Shown here piece by piece: positions 63,747 to 64,000 of a stretch of 64,000 nucleotides of DNA (positions are counted from its first letter, which is position 1; each line of letters begins with the position of its first letter). The stretch comes from Oceanomicrobium pacificus. GTDB taxonomy: Bacteria > Pseudomonadota > Alphaproteobacteria > Rhodobacterales > Rhodobacteraceae. Made by a program: the position numbers and the translations under genes. The notes under the pieces are model-generated. The model saw only the letters and a list, made by a program, of their open reading frames with translations, was not told the origin of the DNA and ran no database searches. The DNA lies in assembly GCF_009833495.1 (NCBI RefSeq), contig NZ_WUWG01000001.1:1164697-1228696 (forward strand). Reading direction: 5' to 3'.

Positions 63747-64000
63747 TTGCGCGACTCTGCGGATATCCCTAGATAACGCCTCACCGGAGCGAACAACACG
63801 GTCGCCACGGTAACAACAACGGAGATGACGGGCGGCGGCGGCGCCATACAGGCGCAACCAAAACTTATTGTCTCCACGCTCTTTGAAATTTTGATACAGA
63901 TGAAGAGATATGCGGGCGGTTTGGTTCGTTTCGACGACCGGACGTTTTGCATATCGGCTCTTTAGGGGTTTCGGCTCCGATGATGAGAGTGTCAGCTTCA
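63747..64000 (+). promoter_or_regulatory. rRNA operon promoter and leader, 16S gene just outside window
   Basis: TTGCGC (63747-63752) and TAGATA (63770-63775) are 17 bases apart, a plausible rrn promoter. The boxA-like antitermination element GCTCTTTGAAAT lies near 63878-63889. The stretch reading CATATCGGCTCTT and the final GATGAGAGTGTCAGCTTCA closely resemble the leader that precedes 16S rRNA in Rhodobacterales. The 16S gene should start within roughly 15 bases of the right edge. No rRNA bases are claimed. Confidence 0.85.

Noticed and set aside
1..64000. CRISPR array, prophage, insertion sequence or toxin-antitoxin system
   Set aside because: No repeat-spacer array, transposase, integrase or recognisable toxin/antitoxin gene was found. 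Gene content is chromosomal throughout.

Overview
The window is GC-rich, densely coding DNA from an alphaproteobacterium, most likely a member of the Rhodobacteraceae. The pointers are a petABC cytochrome bc1 operon with petP/petR-type regulators nearby, the order gpmI-envC-ctpA-rppH, a DUF1285/MoxR/DUF58/DUF4159 locus, a C-minus type ribosomal protein L36, and, at the right edge, a leader sequence that resembles Rhodobacterales rRNA operon leaders. There is no phage, insertion sequence, integrase, CRISPR array or plasmid function. It reads as ordinary chromosome with mostly housekeeping content.

Layout, left to right. 1-4466: a VOC-family protein (cut by the window edge), a TrmA/RlmD-type RNA m5U methyltransferase, an MscS channel, a haloacid dehalogenase and chorismate synthase. 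4566-8000: a TPP riboswitch controlling thiBPQ (thiamine ABC importer), closed by a strong terminator. 8019-10686: petABC on the minus strand. 10843-12776: trmL, a PAP2-family protein and an outer-membrane barrel resembling lipid A oxidase. 12815-18153: a minus-strand block dxs-ispA-xseB-HDAC-like and petR-petP, with isoprenoid synthesis and two regulators. 18348-26337: ilvE, a DUF465 protein, nucleoside hydrolase, rsfS, rlmH, gpmI, envC-like, ctpA and rppH, many with overlapping stops and starts.

26342-35976: DUF1285 facing a MoxR-DUF58-DUF4159-membrane protein operon, then a porin-like protein and a DUF599 protein. 36020-39992: glcDEF (glycolate oxidase) behind a palindromic operator. 40035-43044: trypsin-like protease, Hsp20, globin, threonine dehydratase. 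43350-52239: one long operon joining an acyl-CoA ligase, a complete LIV-type ABC importer with an extra small membrane protein, a DUF6958-like protein and a PaaK-like protein that lacks the usual adenylation P-loop. Its substrate is unknown, and I consider it the most interesting protein-coding system here.

52256-64000: aldo/keto reductase, aquaporin, three Tad-type pseudopilin-like genes (one with a von Willebrand A domain), L36, tRNA-Val(GAC), N-formylglutamate amidohydrolase, a candidate small RNA with an unpaired anti-Shine-Dalgarno stretch, dinB with an N-terminal zinc ribbon, pyrF, clpB, and an rRNA operon leader whose 16S gene should begin just past base 64000.

All functional calls come from reading protein motifs and nucleotide patterns by eye. 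No similarity search or structure prediction was run.
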